A stretch of DNA of 5,786 bases from CAYHWW01 sp964360145 (GTDB taxonomy: Bacteria; Bdellovibrionota; UBA1018; CAYHWW01): the NCBI GenBank assembly GCA_964360145.1, contig CAYHWW010000203.1:1-5786 (forward strand), given 5' to 3'. The position numbers and the translations under genes were made by a program. The notes beneath the pieces were generated by a model that saw nothing but the letters and a program-made list of their open reading frames with translations, made no database searches and was not told the origin of the DNA. This document shows positions 1 through 5,393 of the stretch, in pieces. Each line of letters begins with the position of its first letter. The first letter of the stretch is position 1.

Positions 1-1
1 T

Positions 2-196
2 CGGCGCCTCAACGCCATCGGGCGCCATCCCCACGAGGAAGGTTGCCTCGCGCTCGTTTATCGGATCTGCGAGCGCCACGCCGAAGGGAAACGAGGGTTC
101 CTTGCCAACGACATCGTCACGGCCCTCTGGAAGAGGCTACGCGACGCGAAGCTCGAGATGCTCACGCAGCTCGAGCTTGATCTTCACGCTGCGTAG
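2..196 (+). CDS. Probable IS256/mutator-type transposase, C-terminal fragment (5' part outside window)
   Basis: The frame is open from the left edge to a TAG at 194-196 and gives 64 residues. They read RRLNAIGRHPHEEGCLALVY, then after a short gap GKRGF, and end in LELDLHAA. The order RR, G-R-x-P-x-E, C-L-x-L-V and then RGF matches the C-terminal end of IS256 (mutator) family DDE transposases as I remember it, where this region follows the last catalytic Glu. The catalytic residues themselves lie outside the window, so activity cannot be judged. The amino-acid composition is balanced and the frame is not interrupted, so this is a real coding end rather than a chance ORF. The family assignment is recognition by eye. 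A different transposase or an unrelated protein remains possible. No terminal inverted repeat could be assigned because the other end is missing. Confidence 0.5.
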   Translation, partial: RRLNAIGRHPHEEGCLALVYRICERHAEGKRGFLANDIVTALWKRLRDAKLEMLTQLELDLHAA

Positions 197-205
197 GAGT
201 AACCA

Positions 206-346
206 ATGCTCTCCCCGTCCTGGAAAATCTCTCCGAAAAATTTCCACCACTACAGGACGCGGCCCCCATCCCGAAAAAGCCTCTGGTGGCTCCGCCCCCC
301 GGTCCCGACCCCTCGACCGAGGTCGTCCGGCGCAATGGCGAGGTAG
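206..346 (+). CDS. Small Arg/Pro-rich ORF after the transposase end (doubtful gene)
   Basis: This 46-codon frame starts 9 bases after the transposase stop. It has a good Shine-Dalgarno sequence: AGGAG at 195-199 overlaps the transposase stop codon and lies 6 bases from the ATG at 206. The product begins MLSPSWKISPKNFHHYRTR and continues as a Pro/Arg-rich tail with no domain I recognise. It may be the non-coding right end of the insertion element that happens to be open, or a short passenger frame translated by coupling. The ribosome-binding site is the only positive argument. High-GC sequence readily gives such Arg/Pro-rich frames by chance. Confidence 0.2.
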   Translation: MLSPSWKISPKNFHHYRTRPPSRKSLWWLRPPVPTPRPRSSGAMAR

Positions 347-465
347 CTAAAGCGTTGTAGGGCCGAACCCACTCGAAGTCTCGCGGGGGCTTTCACCGCT
401 GGCCGGAAACGATTGCACTTACGACTATTGAGCCATCTGCAAAGATCCCTTGCACTAAAAAGACT
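347..465. other. Gene-free spacer between transposase end and operon end
   Basis: No start codon with a ribosome-binding site and no coding-like composition is visible on either strand. It lies beyond the stop of the membrane-protein gene, so a terminator for that operon would be expected here. The only inverted repeat seen is a 5-base-pair TGCAA/TTGCA pair at 438-454 with a 7-base loop. It is too weak, and on the minus strand it has no following T-run. The T-run at 469-475 lies on the plus strand inside the last codons of the operon. Confidence 0.5.
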
Positions 466-897
466 CTATTTTTTTAAGATACGCGCAATGACTACTCCTT
501 CGGTAAGGCTTCCGAGCAAAAGGACAGCGAGCTCGAGTAGATTCAACGCGAAGGGCTCCTTCAACAACGTATGATAGATAAACCACTCTTGCGTCACCCA
601 GTAGAGGAGCCAAATCACAAGCCCCCAGAAAAGCCCCTTTTTCAGCCACGTTTTTCCGGGGATAGACGGCGAAAGTACAGAGTATAGAGACCCGTGGAAC
701 GCACTGAGAAGGACCAGCCCCGCAACGGAGACGGGCACATTTCTCTGAGGAGTAACCTCTAAAAAAAGTTTACTCTGAATTTCCGGATCATATAGAAAGT
801 TTCGCAGGAGACTGCTGGAAAATATCGCTCCGAGAACGCCGTTTCCAATAAAACCTCCAGCCATCCCAGCCAACAGCGCCTTAATTTTTTTATTCAC
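466..897 (-). CDS. Four-helix integral membrane protein of unknown function
   Basis: The product has 143 residues. Hydrophobic stretches lie at about residues 7-27, 54-75, 87-102 and 117-139, so four membrane helices are likely, with short charged ends (MNKKIK at the start, ILKK at the end). Polar and aromatic residues sit near the third helix (WLLYWVTQEWFIYHTLL, residues 96-112) and an ELAVLLLGSLTEG stretch forms the fourth. I have the impression of having seen this pattern in small uncharacterised membrane proteins, but I cannot name a family or function. The start is GTG at 897-895, overlapping the TGA of the upstream hydrolase gene as GTGA, a classic sign of translational coupling. It is the last gene of the three-gene minus-strand operon. 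A role in transport or membrane handling of the hydrolase's substrate is only a guess from context. Confidence 0.85.
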   Translation of the reverse strand: MNKKIKALLAGMAGGFIGNGVLGAIFSSSLLRNFLYDPEIQSKLFLEVTPQRNVPVSVAGLVLLSAFHGSLYSVLSPSIPGKTWLKKGLFWGLVIWLLYWVTQEWFIYHTLLKEPFALNLLELAVLLLGSLTEGVVIARILKK

Positions 898-1805
898 TTT
901 TCATCCCACCACTGCTTAATCTGACCAACGATTTCATCCGCGGCATCCTCCTGAATGTAGTGACCAGCCCCACGCAAGATGTGTGTTTTCGACTTGCGGA
1001 AAAGACTCTCAAAGCGCTTTCGCTCCTTCTCGCGAAATGCGAAATCTTTATCTCCCCATAAGATGAGTGCAGGGTGCTCTGACAGGCGGCCTAATCCATT
1101 TGAAACTTGATTCAGAAATTCCGAACTCTGAATAATTTCTCTTGGAAAGATATGAGTCGGTTCACGGGCGTCTTGATTAGGAAATGGGCCGCGATACGCA
1201 TTCATGATCTCCGTTGAGAGTTTTCTTCTCGGAGTGCCAGCGGGGATCAAAATATTCACAAAGGCGTTGAAGTGACGAATTGCGAACCTGCCAACTGATC
1301 CGCCTACAAATTCAGAAAACCATTCAAAATGCCTGTCGCCTTGAACAGGCCACGCAAATGTATTTCCAATAATGATTCTATGAAACCGATTCGGCTCCGC
1401 TATTGCCAGAGAGAGGCCAATGGGGCCGCCCCAGTCTTGAACCATCAATGAAATATCCTCCAGCTTCAGCCTTTTGCTAAATTCAGACAGTATTCTAGCG
1501 TGAGTAGCCGGCCTGAAATCGTACCCAGGTGATGCGCTTGAAAGTCCGAAACCTGGGTAGTCAGGTGCTATACAGCGAAAGCGATGTTTTAGGCCCTTGA
1601 TGATGTCTCGGTAAAGAAATGACCAAGTTGGGTTCCCGTGCAGCAGGAGCAGCACCGGACCGGTTCCCTCATCGACATAATGAACCGCACATCCATCAAT
1701 ATCGATGAAGTGCAGCTTAAACGGAAAGAGATGCTGGGGAACCCAAGTCGGATATTCCACAGGACTCTCGTCAGTCGAAAGTCGGCACGTTCGCCGGCGG
1801 CTCAT
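894..1805 (-). CDS. Haloalkane dehalogenase-like alpha/beta hydrolase (subfamily III type)
   Basis: This is a 303-residue cytoplasmic alpha/beta-hydrolase with no signal peptide, close to the usual 290-310 for haloalkane dehalogenases. These enzymes hydrolyse carbon-halogen bonds to an alcohol and halide through a covalent Asp ester. All expected residues are visible: HGNPTW at 56-61 (oxyanion hole and halide-binding Asn58), VQDWGG at 122-127 (nucleophile Asp124 and halide-binding Trp125), GDKDFAF at 251-257 (acid Asp254) and GAGHYIQED at 279-287 (base His282). Asp-His-Asp plus Asn-Trp is the pentad of subfamily III, and GNTFAWP, LIPAGT and RFRCIAPDY recall mycobacterial DmbC. Activity on halogenated compounds is not proven, since related hydrolases take esters or epoxides. 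The ATG start at 1805 overlaps the upstream gene by 35 bases and has only a weak ribosome site. A GTG at 1760 (Val16), 10 bases after the upstream stop, is an alternative start and loses no conserved part. Confidence 0.88.
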   Translation of the reverse strand: MSRRRTCRLSTDESPVEYPTWVPQHLFPFKLHFIDIDGCAVHYVDEGTGPVLLLLHGNPTWSFLYRDIIKGLKHRFRCIAPDYPGFGLSSASPGYDFRPATHARILSEFSKRLKLEDISLMVQDWGGPIGLSLAIAEPNRFHRIIIGNTFAWPVQGDRHFEWFSEFVGGSVGRFAIRHFNAFVNILIPAGTPRRKLSTEIMNAYRGPFPNQDAREPTHIFPREIIQSSEFLNQVSNGLGRLSEHPALILWGDKDFAFREKERKRFESLFRKSKTHILRGAGHYIQEDAADEIVGQIKQWWDEK

Positions 1806-2613
1806 GACCTAATCCATATTTTTTACCTTTTTCACAAAATGCTTTCAGGCGGATTCCCAACAGGTCCTTCCAGCCGACAGAGAAGTTTTTGCGACTCTCT
1901 TCGTCCACATCTCCAACCGCTGAATGGGTCATCTTAAGCATCGTGCTCTTCCCTTTCGTCTGAAGATCGAACCCAAGCTTGCCATGGACTGCGCCACTCA
2001 TTCCGATTGAGCCAGAAATCTCTAGTCGCTCGTTCTTCCTAATTTCACTCACGACGCCCCAGAGCGAGCCCTCAGTTGAGGACCATACTTCGTAAAACCG
2101 CCCCCCGACCTTCGGTTCAAGGATAAGATCTTTTGGTTTATCGCCAATGTAGTAGGGCACGCCCCACCACGCTGCAATATTTTCTGTGAGCGCATCAAAA
2201 ACTTTGCTCGCAGGAGCATCGATTTTAACGTCCTGCGCGATGCTAATAAATTTCGGCATGTTCTTCATAGATTCCACTTCCTTCTCTTCAACCTGACTTT
2301 TAAGTCGCGATAAATTATTCGACCACAATGCGGAGTAAGGACTAATCCAGCGCTCATAAATCGACTGAAGCGGCGTCGCATTCAGATAATTCCAGCACTC
2401 GCGCCCTTCCTTACGTACCGTAACGAGATTTGCCGCCTCCAAAACACGCAAATGTTTCATTACTGCAAAACGTGAAATTTGGAACTCGTCGCAAACTTCC
2501 CCAGTGATTCTTGGGCCCCTTCTCAATAAATCTAAAATTCCCCGACGTGTGGGGTCTGCAAGCGCCCTCCACGTTGGCGCAGTTCCATCATTCATGTGAC
2601 TAAAAGGTAACAT
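1771..2613 (-). CDS. ArsR-type transcriptional regulator fused to an AHSA1/SRPBCC domain
   Basis: The 280 residues hold two domains. Residues about 10-105 form a winged helix of the ArsR type: WRALADPTRRGILDLL, then a helix-turn-helix at about 36-58 with the recognition stretch SRFAVMKHLRVLE and a wing ending RKEGRECWNYL. The Cys-x-Cys metal site of classic ArsR/SmtB sensors is absent. Residues about 122-265 form an AHSA1-like SRPBCC domain, with VKIDAPASKVFDALT, AAWW, EPKVGGRFYEVW and the closing helix GWKDLLGIRLKAF. SRPBCC domains enclose a hydrophobic cavity, so this is probably a sensor of a small organic ligand, and a one-chain fusion would replace the common separate gene pair. It heads the operon, so it may control itself, the dehalogenase-like enzyme and the membrane protein. 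The ATG at 2613 has GAGGA 12 bases upstream. Met7 (2595) has no ribosome site. Binding and ligand are inferred. Confidence 0.9.
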   Translation of the reverse strand: MLPFSHMNDGTAPTWRALADPTRRGILDLLRRGPRITGEVCDEFQISRFAVMKHLRVLEAANLVTVRKEGRECWNYLNATPLQSIYERWISPYSALWSNNLSRLKSQVEEKEVESMKNMPKFISIAQDVKIDAPASKVFDALTENIAAWWGVPYYIGDKPKDLILEPKVGGRFYEVWSSTEGSLWGVVSEIRKNERLEISGSIGMSGAVHGKLGFDLQTKGKSTMLKMTHSAVGDVDEESRKNFSVGWKDLLGIRLKAFCEKGKKYGLGHEPPANVPTFD

Positions 2614-2705
2614 ATTTAAAAACAGTCCTCAAGCACTTCATGCCTGCGATAACAGCAGTAAGAATTCTGGGAGCTGTCGAACTCCACCAGAAACCACATC
2701 CCACG

Positions 2706-2767
2706 CTCAGCCATCACTCAGCCAAAACTCAGCACACCACAGTGATGACCACTGATTCTGAGTGATG
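2706..2767. repeat. Phased CTCAG repeats with a 10-base inverted copy
   Basis: CTCAG occurs at 2706, 2717 and 2728, that is every 11 bases, about one helical turn, each time followed by C (CTCAGC). The middle copy belongs to CATCACTCAG (2712-2721), which is repeated as its exact inverse CTGAGTGATG at 2758-2767. Between them lies a shorter inverted pair, CAGTG (2740-2744) and CACTG (2750-2754), with a 5-base loop. Phased direct copies with an inverted copy are what a protein-binding site can look like. It could serve the ArsR-type regulator, which starts about 100 bases away, or form a cruciform or RNA structure. No function is shown. Confidence 0.4.
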
Positions 2768-2782
2768 CTTCCAACGAAGCGA

Positions 2783-2824
2783 CATCGATAAACCCTTGAA
2801 GCCCAAGGTTTTAGGTTTTCGATG
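2783..2824 (-). terminator. Nested hairpin downstream of tRNA-Pro (possible terminator)
   Basis: CATCGA (2783-2788) pairs with TCGATG (2819-2824). Inside, AAACCCTTG (2790-2798) pairs with CAAGGTTT (2804-2811) apart from one bulged C, closing a 5-base loop. It begins 37 bases beyond the tRNA 3' end in the direction of tRNA transcription, where a terminator would be expected. On the minus strand only three U follow the inner stem, so it is a weak intrinsic terminator at best. On the plus strand TTTT follows. Confidence 0.25.
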
Positions 2825-2860
2825 GTTACGGGGTTTTGAGGGAAAGAGTCTTGAAAAAAA

Positions 2861-2937
2861 TGGTCGGGGAGACAGGATTTGAACCTGCGACCCTCTGCTC
2901 CCAAAGCAGATGCGCTACCAGGCTGCGCCACTCCCCG
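2861..2937 (-). tRNA. tRNA-Pro (anticodon UGG)
   Basis: A complete 77-base cloverleaf on the minus strand. The acceptor stem CGGGGAG (2937-2931) pairs perfectly with CTCCCCG (2871-2865), followed by discriminator A and an encoded CCA (2863-2861). The D arm contains AGCCTGGTAGCG. The anticodon stem TCTGC/GCAGA encloses the loop TTTGGGA, giving anticodon UGG at 2903-2901, so it reads proline CCN codons. The T arm contains GGTTCAAATCC. It lies between the stop of the FecR-domain gene and the operon led by the ArsR fusion, with its 3' end toward that operon, the usual side for site-specific integration at a tRNA gene. I found no second copy of the tRNA 3' end in the window. Confidence 0.97.
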
Positions 2938-3014
2938 ACATTGATGTATGGAACTCGCTCACAATACCTCGGACTGCCAGCGAAACCACCAGAATTTCAA
3001 CGCTCACCTCCCCC

Positions 3015-4268
3015 TCACGGAGGCGGCGGTTGGGTGCCCCGCTGCACACGCTCGCGGTAGCCTTGACGGGGGCGCATATTGCCCACGCCTGGCCCCCCCG
3101 GGGGCCGAGCGGGGGCTCCCGCTCGTGAGCCGGGGTTCAAGCGCTGGGCTCCGCGGCCCGCGATGTTGTCGCTGCCCATGGGGCCCCCGCGTTTCCCACT
3201 GCCCGCGGGCCCCACGTATTCCGCGCCTTCCCCAGCTTTTCCCTCGCCCCGGCGGAGTACCCGCTGGGCCCGCGCACCCTCAGCCCCCGCACGATCCAAG
3301 ATATCGCCTCGACCACCACCGCGGACCTCGCCGCGATTCACCTGCTGTGTTTCCTCAAGCTTGGGCCGCGGGCGATTTTCCGCCGCTGCATTTTCAGAAC
3401 CTCCGCCGCGCCGACTGACCGCGCCTCCCTCCGCCGTGGGTTCAGCGCCCTGGGGCGCATCGTAGCCCCGCTTCTCCCGCCGCAGACTCTCGCCATTGCC
3501 GGACGGGTCCTTGGGCCCCGTGACCATGCGGCTCCGGGCCTCTTTCACTTCATAGGTGCGACTGCCTTGCACCGTGGCCTCTTTCACCTGGGGCAGCTTG
3601 CTTTTGATGATGCGATTCAAAACCTTGCTCTCGAATCGCACCGGGGTCGTCGGGGCGCTCATCCCCCCGCTGATCACGGAATGATAACCAGCCCGCGCCA
3701 GCACTGAGTTGCCCGATTGCAGGTCGCTCTCGGACTTCGCGAAATGCACTTCACCGGTGACTGTATAGAGCGAAAGCGTGCTTTCCCTCTCACGGCCCCG
3801 CAGACGCGAGTCATCCGCGGCAACAACGAATTCCGTGCCGCGCACACCCATGATGCCGTCCTTGGATTTCACGAGGAAGGGCTCTTTCTCTGAATAGACT
3901 TTATTCACCAGCACCTTCATGACGCCACGAATGAAGCTCACGGTGCGAGATAATTTATTGCCGGAATCACGCTCCAGCCAATTCTCAAGCTTCACTCGCG
4001 CGCTGGGGCCAATGGCAAGCTCGGACCCCTCATCCATGACAAGCGTGATGCTCTGCCTCTTACTCGTCGCCAGAACGTCCCCTTCGTAAACGGGGCAGTC
4101 CACGCAAGCAGAGCGACGCCCGCTGTTGCCGATGATGGGTATGGGATCATCCTCTTTCTGATCCACCTGTATGATTTTACCGATGGGCTTGGGATCTTCG
4201 GCAAATGATGGGGAGAGCCACAGCATCGAGAACGCGGCGAACATGGTCAGTATGCGCATGACTCTCAT
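3015..4268 (-). CDS. Exported FecR-domain protein with a long disordered Arg/Gly/Pro-rich tail
   Basis: The product has 417 residues. Residues 1-23 form a Sec signal peptide (MRVMRILTMFAAF, then SFA before Glu24), so the protein is probably periplasmic. Residues about 55-195 form a FecR domain: EGDVLATSKRQSITLVMDEG, SARVKLENW, FIRGVMKVLV and the family hallmark GVRGTEF at 141-147. FecR domains are known from anti-sigma regulators of iron uptake, but here there is no membrane anchor and no sigma factor or TonB receptor gene nearby, so a structural or binding role in the envelope is more likely. A CVDC pair (Cys55, Cys58) precedes the domain and might form a disulphide. Residues about 245-417 are low complexity, rich in Arg, Gly, Ala and Pro, with RGGG-type motifs and a PPPP end. 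The DNA there is very GC-rich. The start at 4268 or at Met4 (4259) cannot be decided, as both ribosome sites are weak. Confidence 0.9.
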   Translation of the reverse strand: MRVMRILTMFAAFSMLWLSPSFAEDPKPIGKIIQVDQKEDDPIPIIGNSGRRSACVDCPVYEGDVLATSKRQSITLVMDEGSELAIGPSARVKLENWLERDSGNKLSRTVSFIRGVMKVLVNKVYSEKEPFLVKSKDGIMGVRGTEFVVAADDSRLRGRERESTLSLYTVTGEVHFAKSESDLQSGNSVLARAGYHSVISGGMSAPTTPVRFESKVLNRIIKSKLPQVKEATVQGSRTYEVKEARSRMVTGPKDPSGNGESLRREKRGYDAPQGAEPTAEGGAVSRRGGGSENAAAENRPRPKLEETQQVNRGEVRGGGRGDILDRAGAEGARAQRVLRRGEGKAGEGAEYVGPAGSGKRGGPMGSDNIAGRGAQRLNPGSRAGAPARPPGGPGVGNMRPRQGYRERVQRGTQPPPP

Positions 4269-4375
4269 TCTGACGGCTTTTGGGGCGGAAACGACTAGAA
4301 AATCAGTGCCACAACGGCACCGATGACCAAAGGCATAACAGTGGGGCAGCAGTCGGGTATTGTGAATGTTTTTAG

Positions 4376-4383
4376 TTTATAAC
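4376..4383. promoter_or_regulatory. Symmetric TTATAA, possible -10 box on both strands
   Basis: It reads TATAAC on the plus strand and TATAAA on the minus strand. For the minus strand a poor -35 box CTGATT lies 18 bases upstream. It would give leaders of roughly 100 bases for the FecR gene and 170 bases for the small exported protein gene. Offered only as the best candidate in the gap. Confidence 0.2.
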
Positions 4384-4550
4384 CGAAATTTCATACTGGA
4401 ATCAGCACCTTGCGGCTCTCGAAAAAAAATCGTGTGGCTGATGATTTTCCGAGGAATTCACGCGGTAAAATGAGATCAGGAGGGCGCAACAGACCTCACC
4501 CCACCTCGAAGCAGCACAATCCCACCAAAATAACCGTCAACCGAATACAT

Positions 4551-4555
4551 GGAGG
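4551..4555 (+). promoter_or_regulatory. Shine-Dalgarno GGAGG that fixes the start of the small exported protein
   Basis: GGAGG lies 5 bases before the ATG at 4561. An in-frame ATG at 4549 overlaps this ribosome-binding site and has none of its own, so 4561 is the start. The signal peptide then begins MTRR, as expected for an export signal. Confidence 0.8.
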
Positions 4556-4560
4556 TATTT

Positions 4561-4776
4561 ATGACGCGTCGCATTCAATCCACTTTCGTGATCCTCGCCG
4601 CTTTCACCCTGGCTATCAGCGCCTATGCGGGCGAGACAAAAACCGAAACCACCGCCAACGACACCGCAAACCAAGAGCAAAAGCTCGAAGTGCGCCGTGT
4701 CGAGGACTATAAACCCGCTCCCAAGCGCATTCTGCGCTTTGAACGCATGGGAAACCTTGAAGATCGCTCTGGTTGA
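4561..4776 (+). CDS. Small exported protein, 71 residues, unknown function
   Basis: The product begins MTRRIQSTFVILAAFTLAIS and reaches AYA before Gly24, a clear Sec signal peptide, leaving a mature protein of 48 residues. There is no lipobox Cys, so it should be soluble in the periplasm or outside the cell. The mature part starts with a Thr/Glu/Asn/Gln-rich stretch (ETKTETTANDTANQEQ), which looks disordered, and ends basic (KLEVRRVEDYKPAPKRILRF, then ERMGNLEDRSG). I recognise no family. The start is set by the GGAGG site. It diverges from the gene for the exported FecR-domain protein and may share its control region, and the flavin reductase-like gene follows after 14 bases. A promoter for that next gene seems to lie inside its last codons. 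Confidence 0.75.
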   Translation: MTRRIQSTFVILAAFTLAISAYAGETKTETTANDTANQEQKLEVRRVEDYKPAPKRILRFERMGNLEDRSG

Positions 4777-4784
4777 TCTAGAAT
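4757..4784 (+). promoter_or_regulatory. Promoter candidate placing the transcript start at the flavin reductase ATG
   Basis: TTGAAG (4757-4762) is followed after 16 bases by TAGAAT (4779-4784), four and five matches to the sigma-70 consensus boxes. Six bases later comes the ATG at 4791, exactly where the transcript should begin. The -35 box and most of the spacer lie inside the last codons of the upstream gene. The alternative is that TAGG at 4787-4790 acts as a poor ribosome site on a transcript from upstream. Confidence 0.5.
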
Positions 4785-4790
4785 CGTAGG

Positions 4791-5393
4791 ATGAAGATCC
4801 TACCGAGTGGCATGGGAACGAGGGAACTCTACAAACTCCTAGCGGGGAGCATAGTCCCTCGTCCCATCGCCTTCGTCTCCACGGTGAACAAGAACGACAT
4901 CCCCAACGCGGCGCCGTTTTGTTTTTTCATGGGTGTCACCCCGAACCCGCCCACCATCGCCCTCTCCATCATCCGGCGAGGAGAAGGTGGCGACAAAAAA
5001 GACACCATCCACAACATCGAGTCCACCCGGGACTTCGTCATCAACATCGTCGATGAGGCCCTGGCGTCAGCCATGAACATGGCAAGCGGCAGCTACCCCT
5101 CGGATATGAGTGAGTTCGACGTCACCGGGCTCACCCCCGTGCCCAGCGAGTACATCAAATCCCCCCGCATCGCCGAGAGCCCCATTCAAATGGAGTGTAA
5201 GCTACGCACCATCGTGGAACTGGGTGACGTGCCCGCCTCCATCGTCATCGGTGAAATCGTATGCGTGCACATCAGAGACAGCGTGCTCACCGACGGGCAA
5301 ATTGATTTCAAGAAGCTGAAACCCGTGGGGCGCCTGGGTGAAACGATCTATGCGCGTATGGCGGACTTATTCGAGATGAACCGGCCCGCTTAG
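4791..5393 (+). CDS. Flavin reductase-like FMN-binding protein (split-barrel fold)
   Basis: A 200-residue cytoplasmic protein of the flavin reductase/DIM6-NTAB group, whose members bind FMN in a split beta-barrel and act as NAD(P)H:flavin reductases or bind flavin or haem in other reactions. Family features are visible in order: ELYKLLAGSIVPRPIAFVST at 12-31, NAAPFCFF at 39-46, the FMN-side segment KDTIHNIESTRDFVINIV at 70-87, then a strand with ESPIQMECKL at 129-138, and the closing YARMADLFEMNRP. Length is normal and the frame is intact. The ATG at 4791 keeps the usual N-terminal extension before YKLL. Met8 (4812) is the other option. There is little ribosome-binding sequence but a -10-like TAGAAT 6 bases upstream, so the mRNA may be leaderless. 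No partner oxygenase is visible, so the substrate is unknown. The stop overlaps the convergent gene by 4 bases. Confidence 0.9.
   Translation: MKILPSGMGTRELYKLLAGSIVPRPIAFVSTVNKNDIPNAAPFCFFMGVTPNPPTIALSIIRRGEGGDKKDTIHNIESTRDFVINIVDEALASAMNMASGSYPSDMSEFDVTGLTPVPSEYIKSPRIAESPIQMECKLRTIVELGDVPASIVIGEIVCVHIRDSVLTDGQIDFKKLKPVGRLGETIYARMADLFEMNRPA

Larger units (their letters stand above)
2614..2860. other. Gene-free region between regulator start and tRNA-Pro
   Basis: About 250 bases with no convincing gene on either strand. It must hold the promoter of the minus-strand operon. A GAGGA ribosome-binding candidate lies at 2626-2630 (minus strand), and a TCGACA hexamer resembling a -35 box lies on the minus strand at 2676-2681, but I see no -10 box at the right distance. 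The phased CTCAG repeats and the nested hairpin are listed separately. Open frames that cross the tRNA here are artefacts. Confidence 0.5.
4269..4560. other. Divergent intergenic region between FecR-domain gene and small exported protein gene
   Basis: About 290 bases with no convincing gene. It must serve promoters in both directions. A TTATAA palindrome gives TATAAC at 4378-4383 on the plus strand and TATAAA at 4381-4376 on the minus strand, both good -10 boxes without a good -35 partner. A second plus-strand -10 candidate TAAAAT lies just before 4470. A 5-base-pair inverted repeat GTGCC/GGCAC (4306-4310 and 4316-4320) lies in the probable 5' leader of the FecR gene and is short enough to be chance. 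Confidence 0.4.

Noticed and set aside
438..454. TGCAA/TTGCA inverted repeat as operon terminator
   Set aside because: It has only 5 base pairs and no T-run after it on the minus strand.
2690..3000. CCACCAGAA repeated on both sides of the tRNA (near 2684 and 2986) as att sites
   Set aside because: The shared core is about 9 bases, does not include the tRNA 3' end and has no matching flanks.
2707..3060. Open frames across the tRNA on both strands, including one reading GAEGRRFKSCLPDH and one reading GETGFEPATLCSQ
   Set aside because: These are the well-known translations of tRNA sequence and its flanks. They carry no ribosome-binding site and no domain.
2910..3465. Plus-strand Pro/Ala/Arg-rich frames opposite the FecR tail (2910-3128, 2948-3418, 3079-3465)
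   Set aside because: They are shadows of the very GC-rich 3' part of the FecR-domain gene. They are low complexity and have no supporting start signal.
4306..4320. GTGCC/GGCAC hairpin as a riboswitch or operator
   Set aside because: A single 5-base-pair stem is expected by chance and no conserved riboswitch feature is present.
4410..4712. 100-codon plus-strand frame rich in Arg and His
   Set aside because: It overlaps the small exported protein gene in another frame. It has no ribosome site and its composition is typical of a shadow frame.
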